Positions 44,481 to 53,602 of a stretch of DNA of 64,000 nt are shown in pieces. This DNA comes from Proteus columbae (GTDB lineage Bacteria > Pseudomonadota > Gammaproteobacteria > Enterobacterales > Enterobacteriaceae). The notes beneath the pieces were generated by a model, which saw nothing but the letters and a program-made list of their open reading frames with translations, ran no database searches and was not told the origin of the DNA. The stretch spans positions 2,294,001 through 2,358,000 of the forward strand of contig NZ_CP043925.1 of NCBI RefSeq assembly GCF_009914335.1, given 5' to 3'. Both the position numbers and the translations under genes were made by a program. The number at the start of each line of letters is the position of its first letter. Position 1 is the stretch's first letter.

Positions 44481-44510
44481 TTGAACCTCGCTACACTTAA
44501 GCGCTAGAAT
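44481..44510 (+). promoter_or_regulatory. sigma-70 promoter of trhP
   Basis: TTGAAC (44481-44486) and TAGAAT (44505-44510) are 18 bases apart. The transcript would carry a leader of about 65 bases with a possible CCCC/GGGG hairpin near 44529-44550. Confidence 0.65.
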
Positions 44511-44581
44511 CCCCCCCTTTATGATATACCCCTACCCAATGTGTGGGGGACTGACTTGAAATCAGAACCAGGAAATTAACC

Positions 44582-45961
44582 ATGTTTACACCCGAATTGC
44601 TCTCTCCTGCTGGCTCATTAAAAAATATGCGCTATGCATTTGCTTATGGCGCAGACGCCGTTTATGCAGGTCAGCCACGTTATAGCTTACGTGTGCGTAA
44701 TAATGAGTTTAACCACGAAAACCTTGCTAAAGGTATTCAAGAAGCCCACGAATTAGGTAAGCGCTTCTATGTTGTGGTTAATATCGCACCTCATAATGCT
44801 AAATTAAAAACCTTTATCCGTGACTTAAAACCCGTCATTGATATGGGTCCTGATGCGCTGATTATGTCTGATCCGGGTTTGATCATGATGGTACGAGAAG
44901 CCTTCCCTGAAATGGATATCCACCTTTCAGTGCAAGCCAATGCCGTTAACTGGGCAACCGTAAAATTTTGGCGTCAAATGGGATTAACTCGCGTGATCCT
45001 TTCTCGTGAACTCTCTATTGATGAAATTGCTGAAATTCGTAAGCAAGTTCCTGATATGGAATTAGAAGTTTTCGTTCACGGTGCATTATGTATGGCTTAC
45101 TCAGGCCGTTGCCTGTTATCTGGTTACATCAATAAGCGTGACCCGAACCAAGGTACATGTACTAATGCTTGCCGTTGGGAATATAAAGTCGAAGAAGGCA
45201 AAGAAGACGAGGTTGGTAATATCGTTGAAAAATACACGCCAATCCCAGTTAAAAACGTTGAGCCTACTTTAGGTGTTGGCGCGCCAACAGACAAAGTTTA
45301 CTTAATCGAAGAAGCAAAACGCCCTGGTGAATATATGACTGCGTTTGAAGATGAACACGGTACTTATATCATGAACTCTAAAGACTTACGCGCGATTGAA
45401 CACGTTGAGCAATTAACTCAAATGGGCGTACATTCGCTGAAAATTGAAGGTCGTACTAAATCCTTCTATTACTGTGCCCGTACTGCACAAATGTATCGTC
45501 GTGCAATTGATGATGCTGTTGCAGGTAAACCTTTTGATCCAACGTTGCTAACGACATTAGAAGGCTTAGCACACCGCGGTTATACAGAAGGTTTCTTACG
45601 TCGTCATACCCATGATGCGTACCAAACTTATGAATATGGTTATTCTGTCTCTGACACTCAACAATTTGTCGGTGAATTTACAGGTAAACGCGTAAACGGT
45701 TTAGCTGAAGTTGATGTTAAAAATAAATTTGTTTTAGGGGATAGCCTAGAATTAATGACACCAACTGGAAATATTCAATTTACGCTAGAAGCGCTGTTTA
45801 ACAAAAAACAGCAACCAACGGATGTTGCACCAGGTAATGGTCACATGGTTTATTTATCTGTTCCTGAAGATGTTGATTTAGATTTTGCACTGCTGATCCG
45901 CAACCTACAAGGTACAACAACACGTCAACCACATAAAATTGATGCGGTAGAAGTGAAGTAA
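44582..45961 (+). CDS. trhP: tRNA 5-hydroxyuridine synthase TrhP (YegQ, U32 family)
   Basis: TrhP, formerly YegQ, takes part in prephenate-dependent hydroxylation of wobble uridine 34 in tRNA. The 459-residue U32-family protein starts TPELLSPAGSLKNMRYAFAY and has the family signature VFVHGALCMAYSGRCLLSGY, with Cys residues that continue in TCTNACRWEY (iron-sulfur ligand candidates). AGGAAA lies upstream of the ATG. The yegP gene found in E. coli before it is absent; CyaR follows. Confidence 0.95.
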   Translation: MFTPELLSPAGSLKNMRYAFAYGADAVYAGQPRYSLRVRNNEFNHENLAKGIQEAHELGKRFYVVVNIAPHNAKLKTFIRDLKPVIDMGPDALIMSDPGLIMMVREAFPEMDIHLSVQANAVNWATVKFWRQMGLTRVILSRELSIDEIAEIRKQVPDMELEVFVHGALCMAYSGRCLLSGYINKRDPNQGTCTNACRWEYKVEEGKEDEVGNIVEKYTPIPVKNVEPTLGVGAPTDKVYLIEEAKRPGEYMTAFEDEHGTYIMNSKDLRAIEHVEQLTQMGVHSLKIEGRTKSFYYCARTAQMYRRAIDDAVAGKPFDPTLLTTLEGLAHRGYTEGFLRRHTHDAYQTYEYGYSVSDTQQFVGEFTGKRVNGLAEVDVKNKFVLGDSLELMTPTGNIQFTLEALFNKKQQPTDVAPGNGHMVYLSVPEDVDLDFALLIRNLQGTTTRQPHKIDAVEVK

Positions 45962-45992
45962 AGCGTCATAATCTGATTTAAAGTGGTCAATT

Positions 45993-46008
45993 TCAAATAC
46001 AGATCACA
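45993..46008 (+). promoter_or_regulatory. possible CRP site of cyaR
   Basis: TCAAATACAGATCACA has a full right half (GATCACA) and a poor left half of a CRP site. Its centre is about 41.5 bases before the predicted cyaR start, the class II position. E. coli cyaR is activated by cAMP-CRP. Confidence 0.5.
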
Positions 46009-46041
46009 TCAATAATGATTTGTTTACCGTATCATCAGTTC

Positions 46042-46130
46042 CGAAAAATAAAGAACTAGAATGAATACAGTAAGACTAGGAACCACCTCCTTGGCAAATC
46101 CAATCTCCCTTGGATTTGCCTTTTCTTTTT
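46042..46130 (+). ncRNA. cyaR: small RNA CyaR
   Basis: GGAACCACCTCCTT (46079-46092) is the conserved anti-Shine-Dalgarno region of CyaR. Next comes the terminator stem GGCAAATCCA / TGGATTTGCC around the conserved loop ATCTCCCT, then a T-tract. The place, downstream of trhP (yegQ), is the same as in E. coli. A -10 TATCAT (46030-46035) puts the 5' end near 46042. CyaR works with Hfq to repress targets such as ompX and luxS in E. coli. The stem sequence has changed but pairing is kept. Confidence 0.9.
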
Positions 46131-46259
46131 GTCCCCTTCTTATCAATCCCCCTTTTGTATAAAACACACTCCTTTTTTCGTTATCATTTGTAAAAAACAT
46201 AGTAATTTTCTCGATATCAATTACCTTTAAAAGAGTGATTCAATTAAAGGAACTCATCA

Positions 46260-47153
46260 ATGAGTAAAATTAGTTTGCTAATCATTAATGGAAAAAGCGC
46301 GAATAATAGCGCATTAAGAAAAGCCGTTTACCAATTACGTGATGAAGGTTTTGATCTCCAAGTGAGAGTGACTTGGGAATCGAGTGATGTGCGACGTTTT
46401 GTACAAGAAGCTATTGATATAAATGCTGAAAACGTTATTGCAGCTGGTGGTGACGGTACAATTAATCGTGTTGCATCTGAATTAATTCATCTTTCAGCTT
46501 CATCTCCTCCCACTCTAGGTATTATTCCATTAGGCACAGCAAATGATTTTGCGACCAGCGCACAAATCCCTCGTGATATGGAAAATGCACTTAATTTAGC
46601 CGTTAAAGGTCGCGCTGTACCAATTGATGTTATCGCTGTGAATAAGACTCACTATTTTATCAATATGGCATCTGGCGGCTTTGGAACAAAAATCACAACA
46701 GAAACCCCTGAAGCCTTAAAATCAGCATTAGGTGGGGCCGCCTATTTTATTAATGGCCTTTTAAGTATTGACTCTTTAAAAGCGGATCATTGCACAATTG
46801 AAGCTGAAAATTTTCACTGGGAAGGTGAATCACTGATTTTAGGTATTGGTAATGGGCGTCAAGCAGGAGGAGGACAACAACTCTGCCCCGAAGCATTAAT
46901 TAACGACAATAAACTCAATATCACCATTGTTGAAGCACACGAATTACTCCCTTCTCTTTTAAATAGTCTGTTTGATCGTAAAAAAAACGACAAGATTATC
47001 GAGCGCGACAGTCGCTGGGTAAACATTAGTGCTTCTCATGAAATGGTATTTAATTTAGATGGAGAACCACTTTTAGGGAATAAATTTGAATTTATTGTGT
47101 TACCTGAAGCGATCCACTGCCGGTTACCGCCTCAATGTGACTTGTTATCTTAG
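46260..47153 (+). CDS. yegS: lipid kinase YegS
   Basis: YegS phosphorylates phosphatidylglycerol or related lipids in vitro. The 297 residues have the diacylglycerol-kinase catalytic domain with AAGGDGTINRVASELI (around residue 60) and LGTANDFATS, and the C-domain with GNGRQAGGGQQLCPEA. The length matches E. coli YegS. AGGA lies nine bases before the ATG. fbaB follows 49 bases on. Confidence 0.95.
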   Translation: MSKISLLIINGKSANNSALRKAVYQLRDEGFDLQVRVTWESSDVRRFVQEAIDINAENVIAAGGDGTINRVASELIHLSASSPPTLGIIPLGTANDFATSAQIPRDMENALNLAVKGRAVPIDVIAVNKTHYFINMASGGFGTKITTETPEALKSALGGAAYFINGLLSIDSLKADHCTIEAENFHWEGESLILGIGNGRQAGGGQQLCPEALINDNKLNITIVEAHELLPSLLNSLFDRKKNDKIIERDSRWVNISASHEMVFNLDGEPLLGNKFEFIVLPEAIHCRLPPQCDLLS

Positions 47154-47202
47154 TGTAGATAAATGACAATCACTCTCATCTCATCATGAACTGGAGTATG
47201 TA

Positions 47203-48252
47203 ATGACTGATATAGTAAGTTTGTTAGGTGCTGATGCAAAATCATTATTAGAACATCGTTGCCAAACCATCCCAAGCGAAAATCTCTACCTGCCAGGTTC
47301 TGACTTTGTTGATCGTGTTATGATTGATAACAATCGCCCTAATAGCGTGTTACGTTCAATGCAAACCCTGTTTAATCACGGACGTTTAGCGGGAACGGGC
47401 TATCTGTCTATTCTACCTGTTGACCAAGGTGTTGAGCACTCTGCCGCGGCCTCTTTTGCCGCAAACTCACTCTATTTTGATCCCAAAAATATTGTTGAGT
47501 TGGCTATTGAAGCGGGTTGTAACTGTGTTGCCTCTACTTATGGTGTTCTTGCTTCTGTTTCTCGTCGTTATGCACACAAAATTCCTTTCCTTGTGAAGTT
47601 AAACCACAATGAAACCTTAAGCTACCCAGCGCAATATGACCAAACACTGTATGCCAGTGTAGAACAAGCATTTGAAATGGGTGCTGTTGCAGTGGGTGCG
47701 ACCATTTACTTTGGTTCACAAGAAAGCCGTCGCCAAATTGAAGAGATTTCAATGGCCTTTGAACGTGCTCATGAATTAGGTATGGTCACCGTATTGTGGG
47801 CCTATTTACGTAACCCTGCATTTAAAAAAGACGGTGTTGATTACCATGCAAGTGCAGACTTAACAGGCCAAGCGAACCATTTAGCCGCTACAATTGGTGC
47901 TGATATCGTTAAACAAAAAATGGCTGAAAATAACGGTGGCTTTAAAGCGATTGGTTTTGGTCATACTGATGAGCGTGTTTACACCAAACTCACCACTGAA
48001 AACCCAATTGATTTAGTTCGTTATCAATTAGCAAACTGCTATATGGGTCGTGCAGGGTTAATTAACTCTGGTGGCGCTTCAGGTAATAATGACCTTGAAG
48101 ATGCTGTACGCACTGCGGTTATCAATAAACGTGCGGGTGGTATGGGTTTAATTTTAGGTCGTAAAGCCTTCAAAAAATCAATGAAAGATGGCGTTGCGCT
48201 AATTAATGCAGTACAAGATGTTTATCTAAATAAATCTGTCACTATTGCTTAA
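47203..48252 (+). CDS. fbaB: class I fructose-bisphosphate aldolase FbaB
   Basis: FbaB is the DhnA-type Schiff-base aldolase that splits fructose 1,6-bisphosphate. The 349 residues have the start block [19 protein letters not shown], the Schiff-base Lys region [15 protein letters not shown] and [13 protein letters not shown] [15 protein letters not shown] phosphate site. The GGAGT before the ATG is a good ribosome site. It lies beside yegS as in E. coli, where fbaB is also near yegS. Confidence 0.95.
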   Translation: MTDIVSLLGADAKSLLEHRCQTIPSENLYLPGSDFVDRVMIDNNRPNSVLRSMQTLFNHGRLAGTGYLSILPVDQGVEHSAAASFAANSLYFDPKNIVELAIEAGCNCVASTYGVLASVSRRYAHKIPFLVKLNHNETLSYPAQYDQTLYASVEQAFEMGAVAVGATIYFGSQESRRQIEEISMAFERAHELGMVTVLWAYLRNPAFKKDGVDYHASADLTGQANHLAATIGADIVKQKMAENNGGFKAIGFGHTDERVYTKLTTENPIDLVRYQLANCYMGRAGLINSGGASGNNDLEDAVRTAVINKRAGGMGLILGRKAFKKSMKDGVALINAVQDVYLNKSVTIA

Positions 48253-48274
48253 AAAAACAATTCTGCGACACGCT

Positions 48275-48300
48275 AAAGCCCCTTTTGTAGGGGCTTTTTT
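48275..48300. terminator. terminator between fbaB and thiD
   Basis: An 8-bp stem (AAAGCCCC / GGGGCTTT, 7-base loop) is followed by T residues. The A-tract on the other side can serve the convergent thiD. Confidence 0.93.
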
Positions 48301-48303
48301 ACA

Positions 48304-49101
48304 TCACCACCAGCGATGAAAATGGTGTACAGGACCAAAACCTTGTCCAACCTCTAAACTGTCGGCATGTTCTAATGCTTGTTGTAAATAGGCTTTTGCT
48401 TGTTCAACACAAATTTGCCAGTTAGAAACTTGAGGACGAATAGCGGCCAAAGCGGCTGAAAGTGTGCATCCTGTCCCATGCGTATTTTTTGTATTAACGC
48501 GTTTTGAGGTAAATCGCCACTCACCTTCTTGAGTAAACAACCAATCAGGGCTTTCATTTTCGGTTAAATGCCCGCCTTTCATCAACACGGCTTTGCATCC
48601 TTGTTTTAGCAATGCATAGCCTTGTTGCTTCATCATTATTTCATCTTGAGCAACTTCACAACCTAGCAGCGCTGCCGCTTCAGGTAAATTAGGCGTGATC
48701 AAATCAACCAGAGGCAAAAGCTGAGTAACCATTTTATTAACCGCATCAGGCTGTAATAGAGGATCACCACTTTTTGCAATCATCACGGTATCAAGTACAA
48801 CAAAAGGGATCGCATATTGCTGAAGCTTGTCGCAAACCACATCAATAATTGAGGCATTAGAGAGCATGCCAATTTTGGCACTATCAATTCGAACATCAGA
48901 CAAGACAGCATCTAATTGAGCTGCAACAAAATCAGGGGATAAATCATAGACACTACGGACACCACAGGTATTTTGGGCAACCAGTGCCGTCATTACGGTT
49001 GTGCCATATACACCCAGTGCGGAAAATGTTTTCAGATCGGCCTGAATACCTGCACCACCACTAGGATCGGTGCCTGCGATAGACAATGCATTGAATCTCA
49101 C
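48304..49101 (-). CDS. thiD: hydroxymethylpyrimidine (phosphate) kinase ThiD
   Basis: ThiD phosphorylates HMP and HMP-P in thiamine synthesis. The 265 residues have the ribokinase-fold start LSIAGTDPSGGAGIQADLKTF and the catalytic NTHGTGCTLSAALAA. The start is GTG at 49101, with GGAGG nine bases upstream. In E. coli thiD follows thiM; here it stands alone under its own TPP riboswitch. Confidence 0.96.
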   Translation of the reverse strand: MRFNALSIAGTDPSGGAGIQADLKTFSALGVYGTTVMTALVAQNTCGVRSVYDLSPDFVAAQLDAVLSDVRIDSAKIGMLSNASIIDVVCDKLQQYAIPFVVLDTVMIAKSGDPLLQPDAVNKMVTQLLPLVDLITPNLPEAAALLGCEVAQDEIMMKQQGYALLKQGCKAVLMKGGHLTENESPDWLFTQEGEWRFTSKRVNTKNTHGTGCTLSAALAAIRPQVSNWQICVEQAKAYLQQALEHADSLEVGQGFGPVHHFHRWW

Positions 49102-49557
49102 TGATTAACTCCTCCTTTCACCAGTTACAGAAAAGTCGGGCTCTGTTAATCAGCAGAGTTACCTTGACTTCCCTACGCTGGCATTATCCAGATCAGGTTA
49201 TACGGGTTCATCTCAGCCATAAGGCGCCCCGAGCCAAAGCCTGTAAATTCAGGCGATAAGGAGTATCGCATGCTCAAGATAAAGAAGCTAGTTTGATAGC
49301 TCATCTCGAGCTATAGATTCTCTATTGTTGAGATTTGTGATTCAGTAAGATAAATCAGCTAAGGTTGTATATAATAAATACTAAGCCGATGGCTTCTATT
49401 GCATGACACATCAATTTAAGGAATATATTTCAGATATATTTAAATAATAAGAATAAAATAAATTATTTTGTTCATTTTAACGACAATCGATATATTATCT
49501 GCTAGATGAGGTATTTATAATGCATTTCTGGACAATCACACAATGCGGAGGGGCTAA
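49102..49557. other. intergenic region between thiD and orphan gene
   Basis: The left part is the TPP riboswitch and thiD leader (to about 49260). The right part, 49290-49557, is AT-rich and holds the promoter region of the orphan gene; no other gene was seen. Confidence 0.6.
49139..49236 (-). ncRNA. TPP riboswitch (THI element) of thiD
   Basis: On the minus strand the sequence has the aptamer core: CTCGGGGCGCC, GGCTGAGATGAACCCGT, ACCTGATCTGGATAATGCC and AGCGTAGGGAAG, all strongly conserved TPP-binding segments. A small hairpin CTCTG...CAGAG (49139-49158) follows; its loop CTGATTAA pairs with the thiD start region (see findings). Translation control of thiD by thiamine pyrophosphate is expected. 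Confidence 0.96.
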
Positions 49558-50202
49558 ATGAAAAATGAACCATCGCAACAGAATAATGGACAATCAATGC
49601 TTTATCTTATTCCTGATGCAGATTTTAATGTAAAGTTGAAAATTCACTCTAGAAATATTGATCATACAAAAGAATTCCTTGAAAAAGGTGTGGAAGACTT
49701 TGTATTACCAGAATATAGCATCCCTAATGGGTATCGTTTTGTTAAATCTTTAAAACGCAATCAATATCGTTTAATTTCAACTACCAATGCACCTGAAACA
49801 GTTTATCTTGTAGAACTTATTTTTCGCAAAGACATTATATTTAGTAAAACAACATGTACCCAAGTTAAAGTATGGCGAACTGTTTCTGAAGAACATGATA
49901 TTGCGACAAGATATCTCCCTAGACACTTCTTTAGTTATTTACTTAAAACATACAACATTGTTGTTTCTGATGAAGAGCAAACCGGTGCAGGTAAGCGTTT
50001 TTGGGAAACAATGATTGATTGGGCTTTTACTGCTCACCTTAATGTTTATATTTCAGATGGAACAGAAGAAAACCGCCCTCTAACAGTAGTGAAAGATACT
50101 GATGATCTTTATGAAAACTGGGACGCTTTCTGCTGGGGTAAGGATCGTGATACTCATACTCACCGGCTCCTTGTTATTAGCCAAGAAAAATTATCTCAAT
50201 AA
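49558..50202 (+). CDS. unrecognised 214-residue protein
   Basis: The soluble protein of 214 residues has no signal peptide or membrane helix. Visible features are a region rich in Lys/Arg (KSLKRNQYRLIS), VWRTVSEEHDIATRYLPRHF, and ETMIDWAFTAHLNVYISDG with aromatic and acidic residues. I recognise no family. GGAGGGG four bases before the ATG is a very strong ribosome site, so the gene is real. It lies alone between the thiD leader and pagP, with a weak hairpin at 50216-50261. Confidence 0.8.
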   Translation: MKNEPSQQNNGQSMLYLIPDADFNVKLKIHSRNIDHTKEFLEKGVEDFVLPEYSIPNGYRFVKSLKRNQYRLISTTNAPETVYLVELIFRKDIIFSKTTCTQVKVWRTVSEEHDIATRYLPRHFFSYLLKTYNIVVSDEEQTGAGKRFWETMIDWAFTAHLNVYISDGTEENRPLTVVKDTDDLYENWDAFCWGKDRDTHTHRLLVISQEKLSQ

Positions 50203-50815
50203 ATGCTTTCTTCACGTTGAGAGTGTGTAAGCAACAATTCTTTAATTTGCACTCTCTCAACATAGGATTATCTGTATAAAAAACAAACTGCACTCCTGTT
50301 GTTAACGCTTAAAACTAAACGTTTTATAAACCAACCTCTGTTTTTTTCTTTTTTTTATTTAACTCTTCTTATTCGTTACTCTATTATCCGCTGGAAATTA
50401 ATCTCTTTTTATAACCTAATGTTATTGATATTAAATTTATCTCAATATTTTCATTAAGTCATAAAAATAGCTATTTTATGGAATTTTGCTGTTGAAAATG
50501 ATCAACCTAAAATTATTTCTCTTTAACCTTATTTATCAGCTATTTATTAGCAATCTAATAAAAACTTAATTTTTCATTAAAAACAATACATTATTATAAA
50601 AATAAACAGCATTTAATATCAGAAAAAATTACATCCATAAATATAATAAATCTATTTATTTTCTTTATAACCGATTCTTATCCCTTAAGATTTTATTTAA
50701 GAAGTAAAGTTTCAGATACCTCTTATCTTAAATACTTGTCGATTAAATAACACTATTAGTAATGTTTATTTGTCATCACCAGAATCACTGTTTATGCCGT
50801 ACTCGGAGTTATATT
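50203..50815. other. intergenic region upstream of pagP
   Basis: An AT-rich stretch of about 610 bases. A hairpin GTTGAGAGTG / CACTCTCTCAAC (50216-50261) follows the orphan gene. No other gene and no clear PhoP box were seen. Confidence 0.55.
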
Positions 50816-51451
50816 ATGTCATCATCCTATTTTCACCCTAGCGTATTAGCCACAACGCTGTTGTCTCTTGCATTAACAACGTCTGCTTTCGCTTCTGAAA
50901 ATAATTCCAATACCCATCAGATTATTACGACAGAAAACCAACAAATCACCAGTAATCCATCTCAATCTAATAATGAAGAAAGCTACTGGGGAAAATTCAA
51001 ACGTAATGTCAATCAAACTTGGGACAATGACCAATATAACTACTATTTGCCTGTATGGACTTGGCATAATCGTTTTACTTACGATAAAGAAAAAACGGAT
51101 CGCTATAACGAAACACCTTGGGGCTTTGGTATGGGTAAATATCGTTATGACAACGATGGTGATTGGCACTCTCTTTATGCGATGGCATTTATGGACTCTA
51201 ATAACCGTGTACAGCCTATTATGGGCTATGGTTTTGAGAAAATGTGGTATCCTGGTGATAAAGATGGGTTTCGTATGGGCGCAGGTTTTACACTAAGTAT
51301 TACAGCGCGCCATGAATACAACTATATTCCTATGCCACTCCCGTTACCGTTAGTGTCTGTCGGTTACGGACATCTTTCATTACAAGCCACTTATGTGCCT
51401 GGTACTTATAACAATGGTAACGTGTTATTTGCTTGGTTACGTTGGCAGTAA
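50816..51451 (+). CDS. pagP: lipid A palmitoyltransferase PagP
   Basis: PagP moves palmitate from phospholipid to lipid A in the outer membrane, protecting against cationic peptides. The 211-residue precursor has a signal peptide ending near TSAFA, an acidic/Asn-rich linker, and the eight-strand barrel with WHNRFTYDKEKTDRYNETPWGFG (first 20 residues of this are the most conserved), the catalytic His in that block, and the end FAWLRWQ. The ATG at 50816 has GGAG seven bases upstream. The linker is longer than in E. coli. Confidence 0.94.
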   Translation: MSSSYFHPSVLATTLLSLALTTSAFASENNSNTHQIITTENQQITSNPSQSNNEESYWGKFKRNVNQTWDNDQYNYYLPVWTWHNRFTYDKEKTDRYNETPWGFGMGKYRYDNDGDWHSLYAMAFMDSNNRVQPIMGYGFEKMWYPGDKDGFRMGAGFTLSITARHEYNYIPMPLPLPLVSVGYGHLSLQATYVPGTYNNGNVLFAWLRWQ

Positions 51452-51502
51452 TTTTTTATTTTTTCCGTTCAAAATAATTGCAAATAATAAAAATAGAACA
51501 TA

Positions 51503-51532
51503 AAAAAACGCATCTTAATGATGCGTTTTTTA
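51503..51532. terminator. terminator between pagP and pheP
   Basis: The stem ACGCATC / GATGCGT (loop TTAAT) is flanked by an A-tract and a T-tract and lies between convergent genes. Confidence 0.92.
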
Positions 51533-51555
51533 TTATCCAAATAAGTCAGTAACAT

Positions 51556-52938
51556 TTAAATATCTTGGCTTACTTGAGTACTATTAGGTGTTTTCTTCAT
51601 ACGGGAAATCTTAAATCCAACCCATAAGAACGCAATCCAGAATGGCATTAAAATTACCGAAATATTCACTTGTGGCATAAATAAGATAATCACTAAAATC
51701 ATGCATAAGAAAGCCAGGCAGATATAGTTACCATATGGATACCAAAGTGCTTTAAAGAAAGGCTCTACACCCTCTTTTGTTTTTGCCGCTCTGAATTTTA
51801 AATTCGCTAAACAGATCATTATCCAGTTAAGTACTAGCGTGGTTACAACCAACGCCATTAATAGTTCTAGTGCCTGATCAGGTAATAAGTAGTTAACTAA
51901 AATACCTAATGAAGTCGCAATTGCTGACAATAGTAACGACACTACCGGTACACCACGTTTATTAATGCGAGAAAGCGCATGTGGCGCATTACCTTGTTTT
52001 GCCAAGCCATAAAGCATACGACTATTAGAATAAACACCACTGTTATAAACAGACAGTGCAGCAGTTAATACCACGGCATTTAAAATATTCGCGATTAAGA
52101 AATTATCCAAGTTATGGAAAATCAGTACGAACGGGCTTTCACCTTTCACAACTTGAGTCCAAGGATAAAGTGAAAGTAACACTAACAACGAACCGATATA
52201 GAAAATTAAAATACGATAAACAACTTGGTTAGTCGCTTTTGGGATGCTCACTTTTGGGTTTTCCGCCTCAGCCGCGGTGATCCCCACCAGCTCAAGTCCA
52301 CCAAAAGAGAACATAACAATGGCTAATGCAGACATAAAGCCCGTAAAGCCATGAGGGAAAAAGCCTAGCTCCCATAAATTGCTAACCGAAGCTTGAGGGC
52401 CACCATTACCACTTGCCAGTAAGTAGCTCCCAAATAAAATCATACCAACAATCGCCAACACTTTAATAATGGCAAACCAGAACTCTGTTTCACCATACAT
52501 CTTAACGTTGATCAAATTGATTAAGTTGATTGCTACAAAGAAGATAGCAACGGAAACCCAAACAGGAATATCAGGTAACCAATAGTTAATGTATTTACCT
52601 GCTGCTGTTAATTCTGCCATACCGACAAGAATAAACATCACCCAATAGTTCCAGCCAGATAAGAAGCCAGCAAACGGGCTCCAATATTTATTAGCAAAGT
52701 GACTAAACGAACCCGCAACAGGCTCTTCGGCAACCATTTCGCCTAATTGGCGCATGATCATAAACGCAATAAAACCACCAATAGCATATCCTAATATTAC
52801 TGATGGGCCTGTCATATTAATAGTTTGCGCTATACCAAGAAACAGACCAGCGCCGACAGCACCACCCAGCGCAATTAGCTGGATATGTCGATTTTTCAGA
52901 CCGCGCTTAAGTTCTGTCTGTTGCGACTCTCTCGCCAT
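51556..52938 (-). CDS. pheP: phenylalanine-type amino acid permease (PheP-like)
   Basis: The 460-residue APC-family protein has 12 likely membrane helices. It is close to E. coli PheP: GLKNRHIQLIALGGAVGAGL, GWNYWVMFILVGMAELTAAG, and SFGGLELVGITAAEAENP. It imports phenylalanine or a related amino acid with protons. The exact substrate cannot be fixed by sequence, since AroP is similar. The ATG follows an AGAGAAGAGGAT-type ribosome site. Confidence 0.9.
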   Translation of the reverse strand: MARESQQTELKRGLKNRHIQLIALGGAVGAGLFLGIAQTINMTGPSVILGYAIGGFIAFMIMRQLGEMVAEEPVAGSFSHFANKYWSPFAGFLSGWNYWVMFILVGMAELTAAGKYINYWLPDIPVWVSVAIFFVAINLINLINVKMYGETEFWFAIIKVLAIVGMILFGSYLLASGNGGPQASVSNLWELGFFPHGFTGFMSALAIVMFSFGGLELVGITAAEAENPKVSIPKATNQVVYRILIFYIGSLLVLLSLYPWTQVVKGESPFVLIFHNLDNFLIANILNAVVLTAALSVYNSGVYSNSRMLYGLAKQGNAPHALSRINKRGVPVVSLLLSAIATSLGILVNYLLPDQALELLMALVVTTLVLNWIMICLANLKFRAAKTKEGVEPFFKALWYPYGNYICLAFLCMILVIILFMPQVNISVILMPFWIAFLWVGFKISRMKKTPNSTQVSQDI

Positions 52939-53087
52939 ACATCCTCTTCTCTTTATTATTTTATCAACTTAACGTGTAAACTAATATTTACGATTTTGTT
53001 TATTTCAAGCCACCATTAAAACACTATTCTGACTTGAATAACAAATACATTTTATGCTAGGCGAAAAATAATAAGAAAAGCTATCTT

Positions 53088-53243
53088 TTAGTGATGTTTA
53101 GAGGGGAATAATGTGGTAAAGCGACAGAGACCTTGTTGGAAATCCTCTCCTCGATCGCAAAAATTATCTAAAGCCACAAGATAGAGGCCAAAGGTAATGA
53201 CTAATGCAATAATTAAGCTAATAATTATTTTCTTTGCGTTCAA
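53088..53243 (-). CDS. small single-pass membrane protein, unknown
   Basis: From the TTG at 53243 the protein has 51 residues: one hydrophobic helix (about 5-24), then a tail with FCDRGEDFQQGLCRF and two Cys. TTG has AGGA seven bases upstream, whereas the ATG at 53264 has no ribosome site, so TTG is preferred. No family was recognised. The small size makes the gene uncertain. Confidence 0.5.
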   Translation of the reverse strand: MNAKKIIISLIIALVITFGLYLVALDNFCDRGEDFQQGLCRFTTLFPSKHH

Positions 53244-53602
53244 TTTAAAATCCTTTAAATACATTTTGTTAGTATGACTTATCACATTATAAGCATTCGC
53301 TTAAATACGATAACAAGACAGGGGGTTGTTGTTATAAAATTCGCAATCAATTATCTCTATGAGTAAATTTAGCATAACTTTCATTATGAAAGGTAAACGC
53401 TTCCTCGACAGACTTCAGATAATTTGCATTATTTCGCTCTAAACTGTATGTAAAATGACCTTATATTATTTAAGTACACATTTTGCCAACGATTAGAGAT
53501 AGCTATCCATTAATATGGATTTCTCTGTCTGCTATTTTTTGTATAAGATTAGGGAGTTAATTTTGATTTTTACCTTAACTTCATTGATAGAATGGAACTG
53601 TA

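Noticed and set aside
50640..50815. Possible PhoP box upstream of pagP
   Set aside because: TTAAG/TTAAAT repeats occur, but the spacing does not fit the two direct repeats of a PhoP box.
53400..53460. Possible marbox upstream of the MarA-type gene
   Set aside because: GCAT...TCTAAAC resembles a marbox, but the spacer is three bases too long.
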